The translations under genes were made by a program, and so were the position numbers. The notes under the pieces were generated by a model that saw only the letters and a program-made list of their open reading frames with translations, was not told the DNA's origin and ran no database searches. From Pegoplata infirma (lineage: Eukaryota; Arthropoda; Insecta; Diptera; Anthomyiidae), in contig OY992541.1 of assembly GCA_963921195.1 (NCBI GenBank), positions 13,806,644-13,870,643 on the forward strand: a stretch of 64,000 bases of DNA, in the 5' to 3' direction. The first letter of the stretch is position 1. Each line of letters begins with the position of its first letter. This document shows positions 35,018-46,939 of this stretch, in pieces.

Positions 35018-36170
35018 TAAAAATTTCCTTGATTTTCGATAATCTCAAATGCGTAACAAATTCCCTAATTTTTATTGATCAATTTTCACCCCATTTATGT
35101 CCACTGTACCAATGCGAGAAGAACTTATAATCACTTTTTGTATACCCTCCAACCACAGTATGGGGGTATACTCACTTTGTCATTCCGTTTGTAACGCATC
35201 GAAATATCGGTCGGTGACCCCATAAAGTATATATGGGGCATTCCATGTCGAATCGGACACTTTGAATTTTTTTTTTTTAGATTTTCCCAATTTGTTCACA
35301 GTTTTTAGTACCCTTCGAAAACTCCTTCGTGGTAAATTTTCAGATTTTTATGATGACCCGTTCAAAAGATATCGAATTTTTAAAAATTGGTAGTTTGTTC
35401 CTTTACTCAAACTTCTTTTACTCATAACTTCTTCAATAATGGTCAAAATTTTTTTTTCAAAATTTTTGTTTTTTACGTACTTTAAAAAAAAATCCCATAA
35501 AACTCTTAAAAACGCTCTAGTATACGATTTTTAAGTTTTAAAATTTAAATCTCATTTTTGATAATGTTTGTACTCTTCGTTTTTTTGAAATTTTTTTGTG
35601 TAAATCTTCTATCGATTCTACAAATTTTTTGCCCAGGAGGATCGTGGGATAACGATTATTACTATTTTTTTAAATTTTTTGAAAAAATTTTATTGTAATT
35701 TTCCAATCTTAAAATCATTTCTACTGCTCCAATAGTGCGTCATAGAGGGGTCATTTATAAGACCGATTCCCATTAATTTTTACGTATTAACATTTCTTTG
35801 GAACTAATACCCGATCTCCAATTCCTAAGGGGGCTCCCACACAAAACGACATTTTTTTAAATTTGCTCCAACCGCTCTAACTGCCCTAATAGTGCCCTTA
35901 GAGCAACAAAATGTATGACCGACCCACAATATTTTTTTAGTCCAAACATTTTCTCTAAACACACCTACCCTCTATCTTTAACTGTTAAGGCAGTCCCCAT
36001 ACAATATGGCTTTAACTTTAATTTTATCATTATTATTTAAAAAGCGAAAATAAGTTCTTCTCGCATTGGTACAGTGGACATAAATGGGGTAAAAACTGAC
36101 CAATAAAAATTAGGTAATTTGTTACACGTTTGAGATTATCGAAAATCAAGGAAATTTTTATTTTTTATAC
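35018..36170. mobile_element. TIR-bounded composite, about 115-bp arms
   Basis: 35018-35131 (AAATTTCCTTGATTTTCGATAATC to ATGCGAGAAGAACTTATA) recurs reversed at 36050-36170. Between them are a family B start (35140-35230), a TGGGGCATTCCA foldback end (35232), and degenerate repeat units. Confidence 0.7.
35140..35231 (+). mobile_element. Family B 5' fragment
   Basis: TATACCCTCCAACCACAGTATG through CACTTTGTCATTCCG to CCCCATAAAGTATATATGG, then replaced by other sequence. Confidence 0.6.
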
Positions 36171-37520
36171 CCTCCAAAATATAAATATATAAAAAAAAAT
36201 GTTAGAGATTTTTTAAATTTTTCCTTCGCGCGATGAATGCTGCCAAATAGATTTATTATGACTTTTGCACTTCTTCTCCTTCTTCTTTTCCACAATGGAG
36301 CATTGTCAGGCTTAAAGGTATCTACAGACGACGCAATATTATGTACAATATCCAATTATACTGATCGTGTGTGGGTAAGATTGACGATTGTACAATTGTT
36401 AATCTAACCCACACACCATCAATATAACTGGATATTAGGGGTGGGATAGTGCACGAGTTTCCGATTTCGACCCGCTAGAACCGCTTATTTTGTGAGGTTC
36501 GTAAAAAAAATGCATGAGCCAAAAAATGGGGCAGGTCGGATAGGATCTAGGGGTCGCTCATCGGGGTCAAAGTTGGGCGTAAAGGGAAAAAAATACACAA
36601 AAAGCCTCGCAACTCCTCTGGTTTTGCCCCTAAAGGCGTCAAATGTAAAACCAACCCCCATTATTTTTTAATCCCGAACACTTTTGCCGAACATACCTAA
36701 GCCTTATCTCCACTTCCTAAGGGGGCTCCCATACAAAGGTTTAATTTTTTTAAAAATTTGCTCCTACCTCTACAGCAGTCCAAGAAGTGACCCTAGAGGA
36801 ACCAAATGTATGACCAACCCCCAATATTTTTTCAACCTCAACATTTTCTTAGAACATACCTACCCTCTATCTTCAACCTTTAGGGTGGTCCCCATACATT
36901 TTTTTATTTTTTCTTAATTTGTTTTATTACATCAGCTCCTACTGGCTGGTGCCTCCGAGAGGGGTCATTAGCAAGGCCGACCCCCATTTATTCTCAGCCC
37001 CCAACATTTCATCTGAACATACTAACTCCCTATCTACAAATCCTAAGGGGTCTCCCACACAAAATGACATTTTTATAAAATTTGCTCCTACTACTCAAAC
37101 TGGCGCAGGGGTGACCCTAGAGATGTCAAATGTATGACTGACCCCCAATATTTTTTCAGCCCCAACATTTTCCCCAAACAAACCCACCCTCTATTTTTAA
37201 GCCTTAAGAAGATCCCCACACATTTTTTTTATATTTTTTATAAAATCGGATCATATTGCTCATATGGTGCCTCTTAGGGATAGGGAATGCAGACCTACCC
37301 CACTTAGTTTTTGCCCCCCACATTTTTTTCGAACATACCTACGGCGTATTTCCACTTTGTTAGCGTGCTCCCCTTAGGAAAACCAAATTCGTAATGGTAC
37401 TGGAACCCAACGTTGGAGTATTTAGAATTTACAAAAGTACAATAATTAGCAACACTATTATTTATAAATTCAGATCTTACCACTCCCATAGTGCCTCTTA
37501 GGGACGGGAAGTGCATACTG
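35700..37520 (+). repeat. Degenerate tandem units of roughly 150 bp
   Basis: Blocks of CCTAAGGGGGCTCCC, TTTGCTCC, ACCCTAGAG, AAATGTATGACC, CCCCCAATATTTTTTCA and ACATACCTACCCTCTATC recur at about 35720-36010 and 36600-37520, with the TIR arm of 35018-36170 and unrelated DNA between. The units are diverged. Apparent proline-rich open frames here come from the repeated C-rich words. Confidence 0.65.
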
Positions 37521-37818
37521 ACGCCCTATATCTGCCATGCAAACATCATATTAATGAACTTCAATTAAAAGAAGTGTTTGAAACCAAATTCGGCAAATCG
37601 TCTGAACCAGGAGTGCCAATGTTTGAGCGTTTTAAAGAGTAATCGGAAAATATAAAAAACAAACCAACCATACTGTCCTGGTATAGAAGATTAGAAAGTG
37701 GCAGGAAACATAGCAGCTCTAGTCCAAACTGCATCTAGTTGTTTTGTTGGGCTCAAATAAAGGAAAAGTAACCCAGAGACGACTTCAAGGAGTTTCTTGA
37801 AATTGTTTTATTATACCT
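37521..37818. other. Possibly old coding relic, not assignable
   Basis: This stretch has a more balanced composition (CTGCCATGCAAACATC, GAACCAGGAGTGCCAATG, TGTCCTGGTATAGAAG) than its surroundings, but stops occur in every frame and no family is recognised. Confidence 0.3.
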
Positions 37819-38440
37819 TCCCGGTGAAAAATGATACAAATATGATCATATATGCGTTCATACAGCATCATGTATGTCCATTAAGGGTGTTCTTAACAGT
37901 AAGGGAAAAATTTAAAAGGTTTTAATTGCTTGGCACTGGGCAAATTATTGTTCCTTTATACTAAAAACTTAAAAAAATTAAATTTGGAGGTAATCCGTTA
38001 ACTTTAAGTGGACGCGGAAACGACATGAAGTGTGAAAAACGGATTACAAGGGGAAAAAATGACTTTTTACTCATTTTCTCAATTTTTTCGATATTTAAAG
38101 TTAAGTTTGAATTCAAATGGTTACAGAATTGTGATGTGGAGTACATTACCTTTGTAATAAGGCAATAAAAACTAAAATCGGTTAAAAATCACCCAAGTTA
38201 TTACAACTGCCCCAGGCAACTAGCGTGTGGCAGACCACTTGATCAAAGATTTCGAGTTCAATTTTTGAAATTTATTGAAATTATCTACTATAGCAAAATT
38301 TTTTTATTCTTTAAGTCCCAATGTACTAAGGTGATAAGTATTTTTCATATTGTGTGATGCTAACTTGTTTAAAATTAATGGTAAAAAGGTCTAAATTTTT
38401 CAACCCTGTTTTCAAATCTCCAATTTTAAGTTTTTATTTT
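37819..38440 (+). mobile_element. CCCGGTG fragment and half of a foldback element
   Basis: 37819-37870 starts CCCGGTGAAAAATGATACAA. From about 37900 the sequence (GAAAAACGGATTACAAGG, TTACAACTGCCCCAGGCA, ATTTTTCATATTGTGTGATG) parallels one arm of the foldback at 47760-49798. Confidence 0.65.
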
Positions 38441-39315
38441 TTTTGGCAAAAAAAAGTTAAAAAATCGATCATTGGACTATTGGATTTTGTTAAGCACATA
38501 TAAGGGAATAAAAACTACAAAAATGGTAGACATTCCTTTTTTCATTAGGCTAGTTCAGCGATTTTATTTCGGCGGATTTCGAGATAATAGTGATTTTGGT
38601 AACTTTTTTAGCTGTTAGTTAATTTTTTTATTTTTTTTAACAAACTTCATATGTTTTCTACCGAATTATTGCAGCATAATATAGAATACTTCAATTCCTG
38701 TAATAAGGGCCAAATTGAGATATGAAAAATTGACCCAGTTACAGGTCAAAGGTCAAATTTTAGAAGAATTTAAATTTGTAGAGATTAACAGATTTTTCGA
38801 GCGGGTATTAATGAAACTCCTTGATGTTATTTTAACATGACTAAACATAAATGGTTTATTATTAAAATTCAGAAAATTAACCCTTAAGTGCTACTGGGGT
38901 CTATATTTTTTTTATTTAATGGAGAAAATATAAGTATATTATTTCAAAGGGATCTGTCCCATGGTCACTCCTATTTTTATCTTTCTCATGAATTTTTTTT
39001 TCTTAGTCATAAATGGTTTTAAAATTAGATAAAATGTTATAAGACACAATTTTTTCACTTAAATTTTTTCTTATAATTCTCCGTACCATACTTGGGACCT
39101 GGCATTACTTTTGTATGAAAAAACAATGCCAATGCCTACTATTTCATTGGCATTTTACATGAAAAAGACTAATGCCTCAATGCTTAGGTCCCATGTATGC
39201 TCCGTACACAGTTTAAATATTAAATCTTAATTCATAAGGATATGATCCATTGCCAATACTTTATGCTTTTAATTTTCCGCTTCTTTAGTCATTAGTGGTT
39301 TCAGAAATAATTTAA
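38441..39315. other. Intron DNA, nothing recognised
   Basis: AT-rich, with CCAATGCCTACTATTTCATTGGCAT-like short inverted words near 39130. No element ends or exon seen. Confidence 0.4.
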
Positions 39316-39704
39316 GGGCCTAATTTTGTAAAACGCAACGCGCCTTTTTATCTCGCGTTGGACAATTTTCTATTTTGTAAAACGCGAGCACTGAACAGCT
39401 GTTTTTTTTTCGCGTTGACTTACGTGTTTGTAGAACAAATTGTATGGAAATTTGAATTTTGTAAAACGCAAGAGAGTGTTTTTTCATCACTTGAAGTGTC
39501 AAAATGATCACTTGAAATTTTGGGGCGTTGATGTAACAAATATGCCTTTAAATAGTAAAAAATAAATAAATAATGTTGGAATATGTAAATATACAACAAA
39601 AAAGTAATAAATGTGTAAAAAAAACTTCTCCGGCAGAAGAAAAACATCGAAAATAGTAAAGCGTCTCGTTGTGATTTTTATTGCTTTTTTTAACTAATTT
39701 AGAG

Positions 39705-41104
39705 ATTAATCACAATTGGAGCGGGAAGCGGTTTTCCGCAACTCTCACCATACATTTTGTATGCAATCAAAATTCCGCGGCGTTTTTCCGCCGAAATAGA
39801 TTCTATTCTATTTTCATGGCGTTTTTTCTCTCTCTCTCATTTTTCCTCTCATTTTATTTTTTGGCGTTGCCAGACTTTAACCAAAAAAAAGTATTGTTTT
39901 TCTGTACAGTGTTGTAAAATACAAGTAAAGTACGAGTTTTTTGGCAGATGGAAATAAACAACAAAGCAAAACAGAAAAAAAAATATGGAAAATTATTCAA
40001 ACAATGGAGTCTGCTGAAAAATTAATAGATATTGTTAAAAAATATATGATTTCTTATGCAATTTTTCAAGTTTTTAGGATGCAATATGTAAAATTTGTTT
40101 CACGGAATTTGTATTTTATTTTTATTGTTTCGAATAAATAAATTGTGCAAAAATTGCTGTTAGTTTCTTGTTTTGCAACTGTTTTATAAGATTTTGTCTC
40201 TTGGTCTTAATTGAATGAGTTCTTATAATATTGAACAATTTTTATTGTTTAAATATAAAAAAATGTTATTGCCAAAAGTAAAATTTCTAAATAAAGGCCT
40301 CTGTTCTGTTTTTCACAACTTTTCAATTCACATGAAAATTTCCAAATCACATGAAATCAAGATTAGTGTTTTTTTTATCACGTTTTCATTCGAAGTTGAA
40401 ATCGAATAATTAAAATTTAAAAAATGATAAGGAAAAAAGTGCATTCGGTTTACTTTCACCAAATTTTATTTATGTGAAACAAAACGAAAAAGAAATTCGG
40501 ATGTGAAATCTAGAACACCAAAAAAATTCGGAAATTTTCATTCCCTAGTAAAAATATTATGCTAATTTTACTAAATAGATCTAATTTGATCCGTAAAATG
40601 GTTGTATCAAATAATATCTAATTGTATTACTTTAGATCAAAAAATATAAAAATTGATACAATTTGATCCTGAATTTGGTCAAATCTAATTAGATCAAATT
40701 GATCTTATAATATCTATTTTTATAAAATTTGATGAGCAAAACCAAAATACGAATCTAATCATATATGGAGCGATATCTAACCATATAAAGTGAATCAACC
40801 GTATCAAAGTGATAGATAAAATTTTATATAAATTTATACGGAAGCATATTAACTAATATAAGATTGTATCAAATTATATATGATTAGACCAGAAAATTTT
40901 TACTCGGGTTTTCACATTTTTTATGTGAATTACTTTTTTTGGAACAGCGGCCAAAATTAAAATAATTATCACAACAATTATACATTTCGAGGTATGAATG
41001 TCAAAAATAATGCAAAGAAAACCGCAAACCGCTTGACGCTTAATTTAAATTAATCGCTCGATTTTTGAAGCGTTTTTCCGCTTCCCGCTCCAATTGTGAT
41101 TATT
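39705..41104. mobile_element. Nested TIR element, CACAATTGGAGCGGGAAGCG ends
   Basis: CACAATTGGAGCGGGAAGCGG at 39710 faces CCGCTTCCCGCTCCAATTGTG at 41076 inside the Harbinger. TSD not settled (TTA/TAT at the edges). The second Harbinger copy lacks it, which supports a later insertion. Confidence 0.7.
40543..40908. mobile_element. CCCTAGTAAAAA-type element, TSD TT
   Basis: CCCTAGTAAAAATATTATG to AATTTTTACTCGGG, flanks CATT|..|TTTTCAC. A short (366 bp) relative of the CCCGAG family with ATCAAATTGATC words. Confidence 0.8.
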
Positions 41105-41406
41105 CTCTTATGTTATTTTTTTTTGTTCTCTTTTTTCTCAAATATTCTCTTTGCAGGTGTTGCCTTATCATATATATGTGTTTCCCCACGATAATGGGTG
41201 TGTATCCCCTAAAAAATGGGTGGCCAATTTTATTAATTTTAGAATGTCTGGCAACACTGATTAAAATATAATTGACATTTCAAGTGATGACGTAAAAATT
41301 GAACGCAATAACGTAGTGATTTACAAAATTGCACTTTTTGAGCCTCGCGTTCACGTTAACGTTGGCGATGCGTTCAACGCGAGTGATTTACAAAATTAGG
41401 CCCTAA

Positions 41407-42345
41407 ATGTTTAAAAACTAAATTTTGCCGTCTTCCTCCACTCCTCCTGTCTTAAAGGCCGAAAATCCGGCTACGTTACAGATTAAATATATAAACTGAA
41501 CCAAATTCACAAGGTTTTTTTTTTTTTGTATCTCCGCCCTTTCATCCCATTTTCATCTTTCAAGGTCAAAAGGTGTCTTCAAAATTATGTAAGATGTTTA
41601 AACATAATTTTTCCACGCCCATTTACTCTTTTAATTCTCCATCCATATTGCAAAACTTTTAAATCTGACTACTTTAGGATAAGCTCCATCGTTAGTACTA
41701 TACTTGTTTTTGCGCCCCTTTTCCCTCTTAATTCTCCGTCCACAGTCCAAAAATTTTAAGTTTAACTACTTTAGGATACACTCCAGTGTCAGACTAATAT
41801 GCTTGCCAATTTTTGGCTGCGTAGTTCATTAGGGCTTTAAAGTTAGTTAAAATAAAAAAAAATAAAACACAATGTTGCCTTGCCCCTTTTTCCTCCCAAC
41901 TCTCCGTCTACATTCCAAAAATGTTAAATCGGACTACTTTAGAATATGCCTCATAGTTAGGACTACATATTAGGGATTTTCAGCTTCCTAATTCATTGGG
42001 GCGGGGCTTAAAAATACTCTAAAATGCTTAAAAAAAATAATTTTGGCAAGTCCCCTTTTTCTCGTAATTCGCCGCCCACAGGCAAAAAATCCGGCTTCGT
42101 AAGAATCTGTCCGTGGTATTTTACTATATACATACCAATTTTAAGCTTTTAAGTCCATCAATGAGATTCAAAAGGCGCGGGATACACAAAAAATAGGAGA
42201 AACACAAAAAAAAATATATATATACGGAAAATAGATGTAAATAAATTTACCACGCCCCTTTGCCTTTCTTATTCTCCACCCACATGCTGGATATCCAAAA
42301 TCCAGGTTCGTGTTGATCTTTCCCATGAAACCTACTATGTATATT
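41407..42345 (+). repeat. Degenerate tandem units with CTCCGTCCACA words
   Basis: AATTCTCCGTCCACA-like, GACTACTTTAGGATA-like and GCCCCTTTTTC-like blocks recur four to five times at unequal spacing. No coding sequence. Confidence 0.55.
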
Positions 42346-43015
42346 AGAGTGTCCCTTATTTTGGAAATGTTGAGACGGTACCCCCTCATTTTTTTCCTTT
42401 TGACTAAAAAATAACTCAGGAAAAATTTTACGCCCCTACGACCACGCCTTCCCTACGCGACGGGGCCTTAAAGAACGGGGCCTTAAAAATCATTTTTCCA
42501 TACAAATCAAAAAATTTTTTTTTGATTTTCAATTTTTTTGTTATTAATTATAATATTACTTGGTTAGCTTATTCACGACAAAAAATTTGATTTTGGTGGG
42601 ATGAGGCTTTCAGTTCTAAAAAATTTTTCGAAAAAAAATTTAGAGCTTTTGGGGTCCTACAGTAAAAATTTTTTAAAAATTTTTTTTTTTAGTTTTGACA
42701 AGCAACGGTTTTATTTGTAATGTTGCTTTTAATGACATATATTCATAAAAAAATATTATTCATATCTGTGACATCTTGATCGTGTATCGAAAAACATCAA
42801 AAATGCATTTTTACCCTTTTTTAGATCACGATAAAGATGTCACAGATAGGAATAATATTTTTTTATGAAAATATATCGTTAAAAGCAACAATTTAACTAA
42901 AACGGTTGCTTGTCAAAACTAAAAAAAAATATTTTTTAAAAAATTTTTACTGTAGGACCCCAAAAGCTCTAAATTTCGAAAAAAAATTTTAGAACTGAAA
43001 GCCTCATCCCACCAA
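42346..43015 (+). mobile_element. Truncated copy of the 7121 foldback
   Basis: TTAGAGTGTCCCTTATTTTG through GACCACGCCTTCCC to the centre and part of the second arm, then replaced at 43016 by family A sequence. Confidence 0.8.
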
Positions 43016-43230
43016 AATCAAATTTTTTTTCGCGGAAACTTTTTTTCAAAAAAATTTTTTTCTTCAAAAGTAATTTCCTTTTAAATAAAGTTTTTTGCAA
43101 TAATCTTTTTGAAATTGTGGAGGGCAAGGCCGAATTTAAGTTTTTTACTTGTTTTTTAATATTTTTACATATTGGAGGGTATAAAAGATTCGGAACAGGG
43201 GAATTTAACACTCACTTGTTTTATATCCCA
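43016..43230 (+). mobile_element. Family A/B chimeric end
   Basis: 43035-43145 follows the family A 3' end (AATTGTGGAGGGCAAGGCCGAATTTAA). It is followed by the family B 3' end (TACATATTGGAGGGTATAAAAG...CACTCACTTGTT). Confidence 0.55.
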
Positions 43231-43333
43231 TGTGTTTGTTGTAAATTTTGCATTTCGCACTTTGCAGGAGTAAACGTTTCTGCGTTTTTTTTTTTTTATT
43301 ATTTTAAAATGTATTCTAAAGACTATTGTAATA

Positions 43334-44185
43334 CACTAAAAAAAAAAACTGTAAAGTTAGCAAAAAAAGCTTGTAAACCTACAAGAAAATTTGCTGATTT
43401 TGAACCCACAATTTTTTTGGTAAAGTTAGCAAAAACGTCGTGCTAAAAATTAGTTACCTGAATTTTTTTTATTTCAAATTAGGTCATACACATTTGAGGA
43501 CCCCATTGGGTTCGGACCAGATAGGTCCAGACCCCGATGGGCCTAGACCTAGTTGGGTTCCTTAAAAATCGTCATAATTTTTGATCCAAAATTAGTGTCC
43601 GTTTCGCTCTACCTTGCTTAGTTTTTGAGATACGTGATTTTAGGGGACCACCGGGGTTTTGAGAATTACAAAACTCGATATCTTCAAAAATTTTACTCGG
43701 AGAGCTTTTGATTATTTTGCGGTCTTGTTCTACGTGTTGAGAGCTACAAAAATGCTTTTGTTGTGCCGGCAATATTTACCGAGATATGAGCATTTTAAAA
43801 CTTTCAGGAATGCTAACTTTTTTGAATCCAAAGTTAGGACCCATTAGGGTCCACACATGTGAAGAGGACCGAGAACCAAAAATGGCCTCCATTTTGCTCT
43901 ATCTGGCTTAGTTTCCGAGATAGCGCCATTTTAAGTTTTCTGAAAATAAAAAAAAAATTACCATTTATTTTTGCTAATATTAGCAAAAAAGCTTGTAAAA
44001 ATTTGGTCAACTCAATTTTAAATTTAGCAAAAAAAATTAGTTAAAATTTTGTTTAAAATTGCTAATGCGCTAAATGAAGATATTTTTGCTAACATGCTAA
44101 TCTCAACTAAAAACTTGCTAAAAGTTAGCTAACCAGCATTAGCAAAAAAAAAATTAGTAAATCTACTAATGTATTATTTTGAGTG
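43334..44185 (-). mobile_element. TA-flanked CACTAAAA/GAGTG element (copy of 4567)
   Basis: 852 bp, TA at 43332-43333 and 44186-44187. Inverted relative to 4567-5444 and diverged from it in the middle. Confidence 0.82.
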
Positions 44186-44187
44186 TA

Positions 44188-44840
44188 GGAATCTGCTCCA
44201 AAATTTTTTTTTTTTTAAAGTCAATTTTATTTATTTTTTGAGTTTTAATTTAGATATAAAAACTAAATTAATATTATAACAAATGCTATTTGCATCATTA
44301 ATAAGAGGTTCAAATTAGAGATGGGCGCTTGAGTGATTTTTGACTCACACACGCTCACGAGAGGAATTTTTGAATTACGCACACTCACTCACGAGTATAT
44401 TTTTTCTACTCACACTCACTCACAATCACGTGAGTAAATTTAATACAACTCACAATCACGTGAGTAAATTTAATACAACTCACACTCAAGTGCACTCACA
44501 CAAGCTTCACTCACACTCACGTTGACTCACAGCCACGAAACTCTTATTTATACAAACAAAAATTTTAAAAACTAAAATTTAAAAAATCTTACAAAATTTT
44601 AAGCAAAATTTAAAGTTCAGCGTAATTGTACAATTTTTTCGGATGAAATCTTAAGTTTAGCCAAATTTTAAAGATTTTTGTTGGTTTTTCTGGTACAAAG
44701 GGAAATATGAAGAGAAAATAAATTACGCAAACTCACGCAAAAAAAAATCTACTCACGCAAAAATCTTGCTCACGCACACTCACTCACGCAATTTTTTCCC
44801 CCACTCACGCGTGAATAACGCTCTAATCTGCTCAGCCCAA
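44188..44840 (-). mobile_element. hAT MITE copy with its old flank
   Basis: TAGAGATGGGCGC at 44316 preceded by GGTTCAAAT, the reverse of the 23341 flank. The shared flank continues back to 44188. The far end of the element is lost after CTCTAATCTGCTCA (about 44834). Confidence 0.75.
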
Positions 44841-45382
44841 ACCACTGAAGCTAGAGACCTAAAATTTCGACTGTATGTTTAGCTCCCGGAATATAGATTC
44901 ACTAAGGCTGGATTTTTGTTAATGTTGATTCCAAAGGGGTAAAAAGGGTAAAAAACTGTACTTTTGGTACTTTTTATATCTCCTGAAATAATGGTCATAC
45001 ACAGAAAAAAAAAATTCATACCTGGAAAGAATTTATACATACATGGTATGAATCGTACATGACTTTTTTTTCCCAGAACTTGTTCATTCACAGTATGAAT
45101 TTGTTCATACTTGCAATAAATTTGAACATGAATTTTTTCCAACTTTGTTCATAATATTTATGATTTTTTACTTGCATATTAGGAAAAACTATTGCTAAAT
45201 TTCATTGCAAATGCTAAAGATCTTCGAAATTAAACGCAAATTAATACAATTTTTACATAAATTTAAGACGTTTTATTAGTAAATTTTTTTTGTTAGTAAA
45301 ATATTCTATTACAAGGTTACAATTTACAAATAAATGTAATAAAGATCTAAATAATTCATATTTCACGTAACAACACATTAGT

Positions 45383-45546
45383 GGTATTCACGTCAGCACT
45401 TTTTACCCTTGCAATGTGCAAAATACAACATTTTTTGCAGCAAACATATGAGATTAAATATTACACAATATAATATTATGTGTTTTTGTTATAATAAATA
45501 TTGCATTTCGTACTTTGCAAGGGTAAAAAGTTCTAACGTGAATACC
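45383..45546. mobile_element. Hairpin MITE, TIR GGTATTCACGT
   Basis: GGTATTCACGTCAGCACTTTTTACCCTTGCA faces its reverse; arms of about 43 bp over 164 bp. The end word GGTATTC and ACCCTTGCA also occur in the element at 61750. Confidence 0.8.
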
Positions 45547-45547
45547 T

Positions 45548-45720
45548 TCATTGTTTTACCACCCATTTAAAGATATGTGGCGAGTGCAACTTTTTCTTGA
45601 TCACCTTGTTAATTTCGGAAATTTGGATGTTTGTTATAAAGAAGAATTTCACAAGAACGGATACCTTCACGTCACTACATCCATCCTTATTAGAAAATAA
45701 AAATGCAACAGCTACGACGC
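45548..45720 (-). pseudogene. Exon-like segment, last exon candidate
   Basis: After TTTTTTTACCAATTTCAG an open frame (phase 1) reads VVAVAFLFSNKDGC near its start and ends KWVVKQ at a TGA. I do not recognise it. It lies in the TA element 45000-47173 and its stop abuts the hairpin MITE at 45383-45546, so the true end may be displaced. Weak evidence. Confidence 0.3.
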
Positions 45721-45918
45721 CTGAAATTGGTAAAAAAATCATGTAACGTACGAATATATGGAATTAATAAAGTTTATTGCAAAAAATCCTAAAATTACCA
45801 ACAATTACTTTTTTGTTTAGAATGTGAACTTTTGAATTTGTACTTGAATTCCAAGAATTTTTGAAGTGATTTATTGGGATGACTTTACAAAAAATTTAAA
45901 AGGGATAATAATGATTTA

Positions 45919-46138
45919 GGGGCATGTCACAGACTCAATTCCGTTCGGATTTGAAAAAGTGGTTTACTTGTAAAACGCGAAACGAATATTATTTTTTCGG
46001 AATGAAATCACTTTCAAAAATCAAAGTGGAATTGAATGGCATAAAAGTGGTTTCATTCCGAAAAAAAATATTTGCTTTGCGTTTTACAAGTAAACCACTT
46101 ATTCCACTGAACGGAATTGAGTCTGCACTCATTGCCCC
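45919..46138. mobile_element. Harbinger-type hairpin MITE, TSD TTA
   Basis: GGGGCATGTCACAGACTCAA and TTGAGTCTGCACTCATTGCCCC, flanked by TTA. Arms of about 90 bp include GTGGTTTACTTGTAAAACGC. 220 bp. Confidence 0.82.
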
Positions 46139-46223
46139 TTAAAATGAGTGTAAATGATAAAAGCAAAAAGTAATGCAAAATAAGCAAAAAGTAATGAAAC
46201 TAATTTTCTTCCAAATGTGTTAC

Positions 46224-46713
46224 TAGCGTGGTTCACAAAGAAATTTTTTTTGCGTTCGCACCTTCCTTTTTGTTATTTGGTGCAAGAAGCTTTCCTGATT
46301 TTTTCGGATTATTAAAAAAATGTTTAGAACTGTTACAAGCATTATTTTGCATCCGTAGTGCATATGGGGGGGTCAACAAAAATTTTTTTTTTCGACCTTA
46401 CCACCCCATTTTATGTTATTTGGTGCAAAAAGCTTTGCCTGCTTTTTCAGAATTTTGAAAAAATATTTAGAGGTGTTTCAAGTAACCCAAATACAATACG
46501 GATGCAAAATGTTGCTTGAAACACCTTTAAACATTTTTTTTTAAAAATCTGAAAAAAATAGGAAAAAAGCAACTTGCACCAAATTATGTATATAAAATGC
46601 GGTAGTGAGAACTGGAAAAATATTTCACCCACCCCTCCAACCATATGCACCAAATAACATAAAACGCGGAGAGGAGGGGTGAGAAAGCAAAAAAACTTTT
46701 CTTAACCACTCTA
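46224..46713. mobile_element. Foldback MITE, TAGCGTGGTT/AACCACTCTA ends
   Basis: 490 bp with imperfect arms containing TTATTTGGTGCA and GATGCAAAATG-like words. Flanks TGTGTTAC and GTGTTCAC are similar but not a clean 8-bp TSD. Apparent 68-76 residue frames are the two arms read in opposite directions. Confidence 0.7.
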
Positions 46714-46798
46714 GTGTTCACCGTTACTGGTAATTTTCGTTAATTTTAGATTTTTTACTAAACTTCTATTGATTTTCCTTTGCTGACATCATACTTAC

Positions 46799-46870
46799 AT
46801 TATCCTTTATAAAAATCGCGATTTGGCTAAAGCTTTTAATTGTACTATTATTATTTGCAGAATCTGGTGT
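46799..46870 (-). pseudogene. Exon-like segment, 24 codons
   Basis: CCTTTTTCAAG acceptor, 72 open bases in frame with the next piece upstream, then AAT|gtaagt. Both splice sites fit consensus well. The encoded residues start TPDSANNN and end FIKDN. No family recognised. Confidence 0.35.
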
Positions 46871-46939
46871 CTTGAAAAAGGAAAAAGTAAGATTAAACAT
46901 TACGTAATACATTAAATTTTTGAAATAAAACATTCTTAC

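Larger units (their letters stand above)
39316..41403. mobile_element. PIF/Harbinger-type element, TSD TAA
   Basis: GGGCCTAATTTTGTAAAACGC at left, TTTACAAAATTAGGCCC at right, TAA on both sides. Subterminal CGCG-containing words (CGCGTTGGACAATTTTC, TTGAACGC) occur at both ends. 2088 bp. A second copy, inverted, is at 51099-54183. No intact transposase; a short frame at 39941-40141 preceded by TTTTTTGGCAG is the only hint of a gene. Confidence 0.85.

Noticed and set aside
36684..37137. Proline-rich secreted peptides
   Set aside because: They come from degenerate tandem C-rich words with no start context, and the frame shifts between units.
39941..40141. MADF-like exon of a Harbinger gene (LIDIVKKY after TTTTTTGGCAG)
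   Set aside because: Only a short motif resemblance; no tryptophan pattern or further exon seen, and the frame stops after 66 residues.
46228..46653. Two opposed frames sharing ALFCIR/ATFCIR words
   Set aside because: These are the two arms of a foldback MITE read on opposite strands.
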